Part shown: positions 13,279 to 13,325 of the stretch, in pieces
How positions within the stretch are numbered: the stretch's first letter is position 1
Layout of the letters: every line of letters starts with the position of its first letter
From: Clostridiales bacterium
GTDB lineage: Bacteria > Bacillota > Clostridia > Lachnospirales > CAG-274
NCBI GenBank assembly: GCA_021203425.1
Contig: JAJQBF010000237.1
Span: forward strand, 1-13,325
Direction: 5' to 3'
Length of the DNA stretch: 13,325 nt
Program-made: the position numbers and the translations under genes
The notes under the pieces: generated by a model
Told to the model about the DNA's origin: nothing
The model's input: the letters and a program-made list of their open reading frames with translations, nothing else
Databases searched by the model: none

Positions 13279-13325
13279 CATAAATTTCCTCTCAAACCTC
13301 TATAATATTTTATCAGCCTATAACC
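13279..13325. other. Right edge upstream of the folD promoter
   Basis: This AT-rich sequence shows no gene. A start-like ATG with GAGAGG upstream opens only seven codons (MLIRKEN) and lies within the promoter, so I do not call it. Confidence 0.3.

Noticed and set aside
13279..13325. Seven-codon leader peptide MLIRKEN with a GAGAGG upstream
   Set aside because: It overlaps the predicted -35 and lies upstream of the predicted transcript start, with no attenuator-like codon run.

Overview
The window is one long leftward-reading (minus-strand) gene block from an AT-rich bacterium, about 40 % GC by eye. Strong GGAGG-type ribosome binding sites, the gene content (smc-ftsY beside an Rne/Rng RNase, a folB-folK fusion, a folate-cluster HD protein) and the low GC suggest Bacillota, probably class Clostridia. 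I cannot name a genus. I see no convincing gene on the plus strand, and no tRNA, rRNA or CRISPR array.

In transcription order (right to left): a sigma-A type promoter at 13250-13278 drives folD (start 13155). A membrane sensor follows (Cache-like, PAS, degenerate GGDEF), split by a one-base frameshift at a C6 run into 12223-11012 and 11028-10318. Then come folC, a small HD-domain protein, folP (its C-terminus lost to a one-base frameshift at a T7 run), a folB-folK fusion, and a PanE/ApbA-family reductase. Together these make a one-carbon/folate operon: FolBK and FolP make dihydropteroate, FolC makes dihydrofolate and polyglutamates, FolD interconverts methylene-, methenyl- and formyl-THF. The ketopantoate-type reductase would act next to a methylene-THF-dependent step (PanB, not in the window).

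Between the reductase and smc lies the least ordinary piece: a 174-bp GC-richer element (5853-6026) with perfect 12-bp terminal inverted repeats. Its minus strand can be folded by hand into a closed four-way junction with three arms. One arm has perfectly symmetric internal loops of G.A-type mismatches, which points to an RNA-level structure in the operon's sense direction. It fills the gap almost exactly, 8 nt after one stop codon and 31 nt before the smc start codon.

The left half is a chromosome-segregation, protein-targeting and RNA-processing block: smc (start 5821), ftsY with an acidic repetitive N-terminus, and an Rne/Rng-family RNase that runs off the left edge after 342 codons. Junctions are tight and the ribosome binding sites often lie inside the preceding gene, so the block looks like one or two polycistronic units.

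Main cautions: both frameshifts are single-base gains in homopolymers, so sequencing or assembly error must be excluded first. The mobile or RNA nature of the 174-bp element rests on one copy and a hand-drawn fold.
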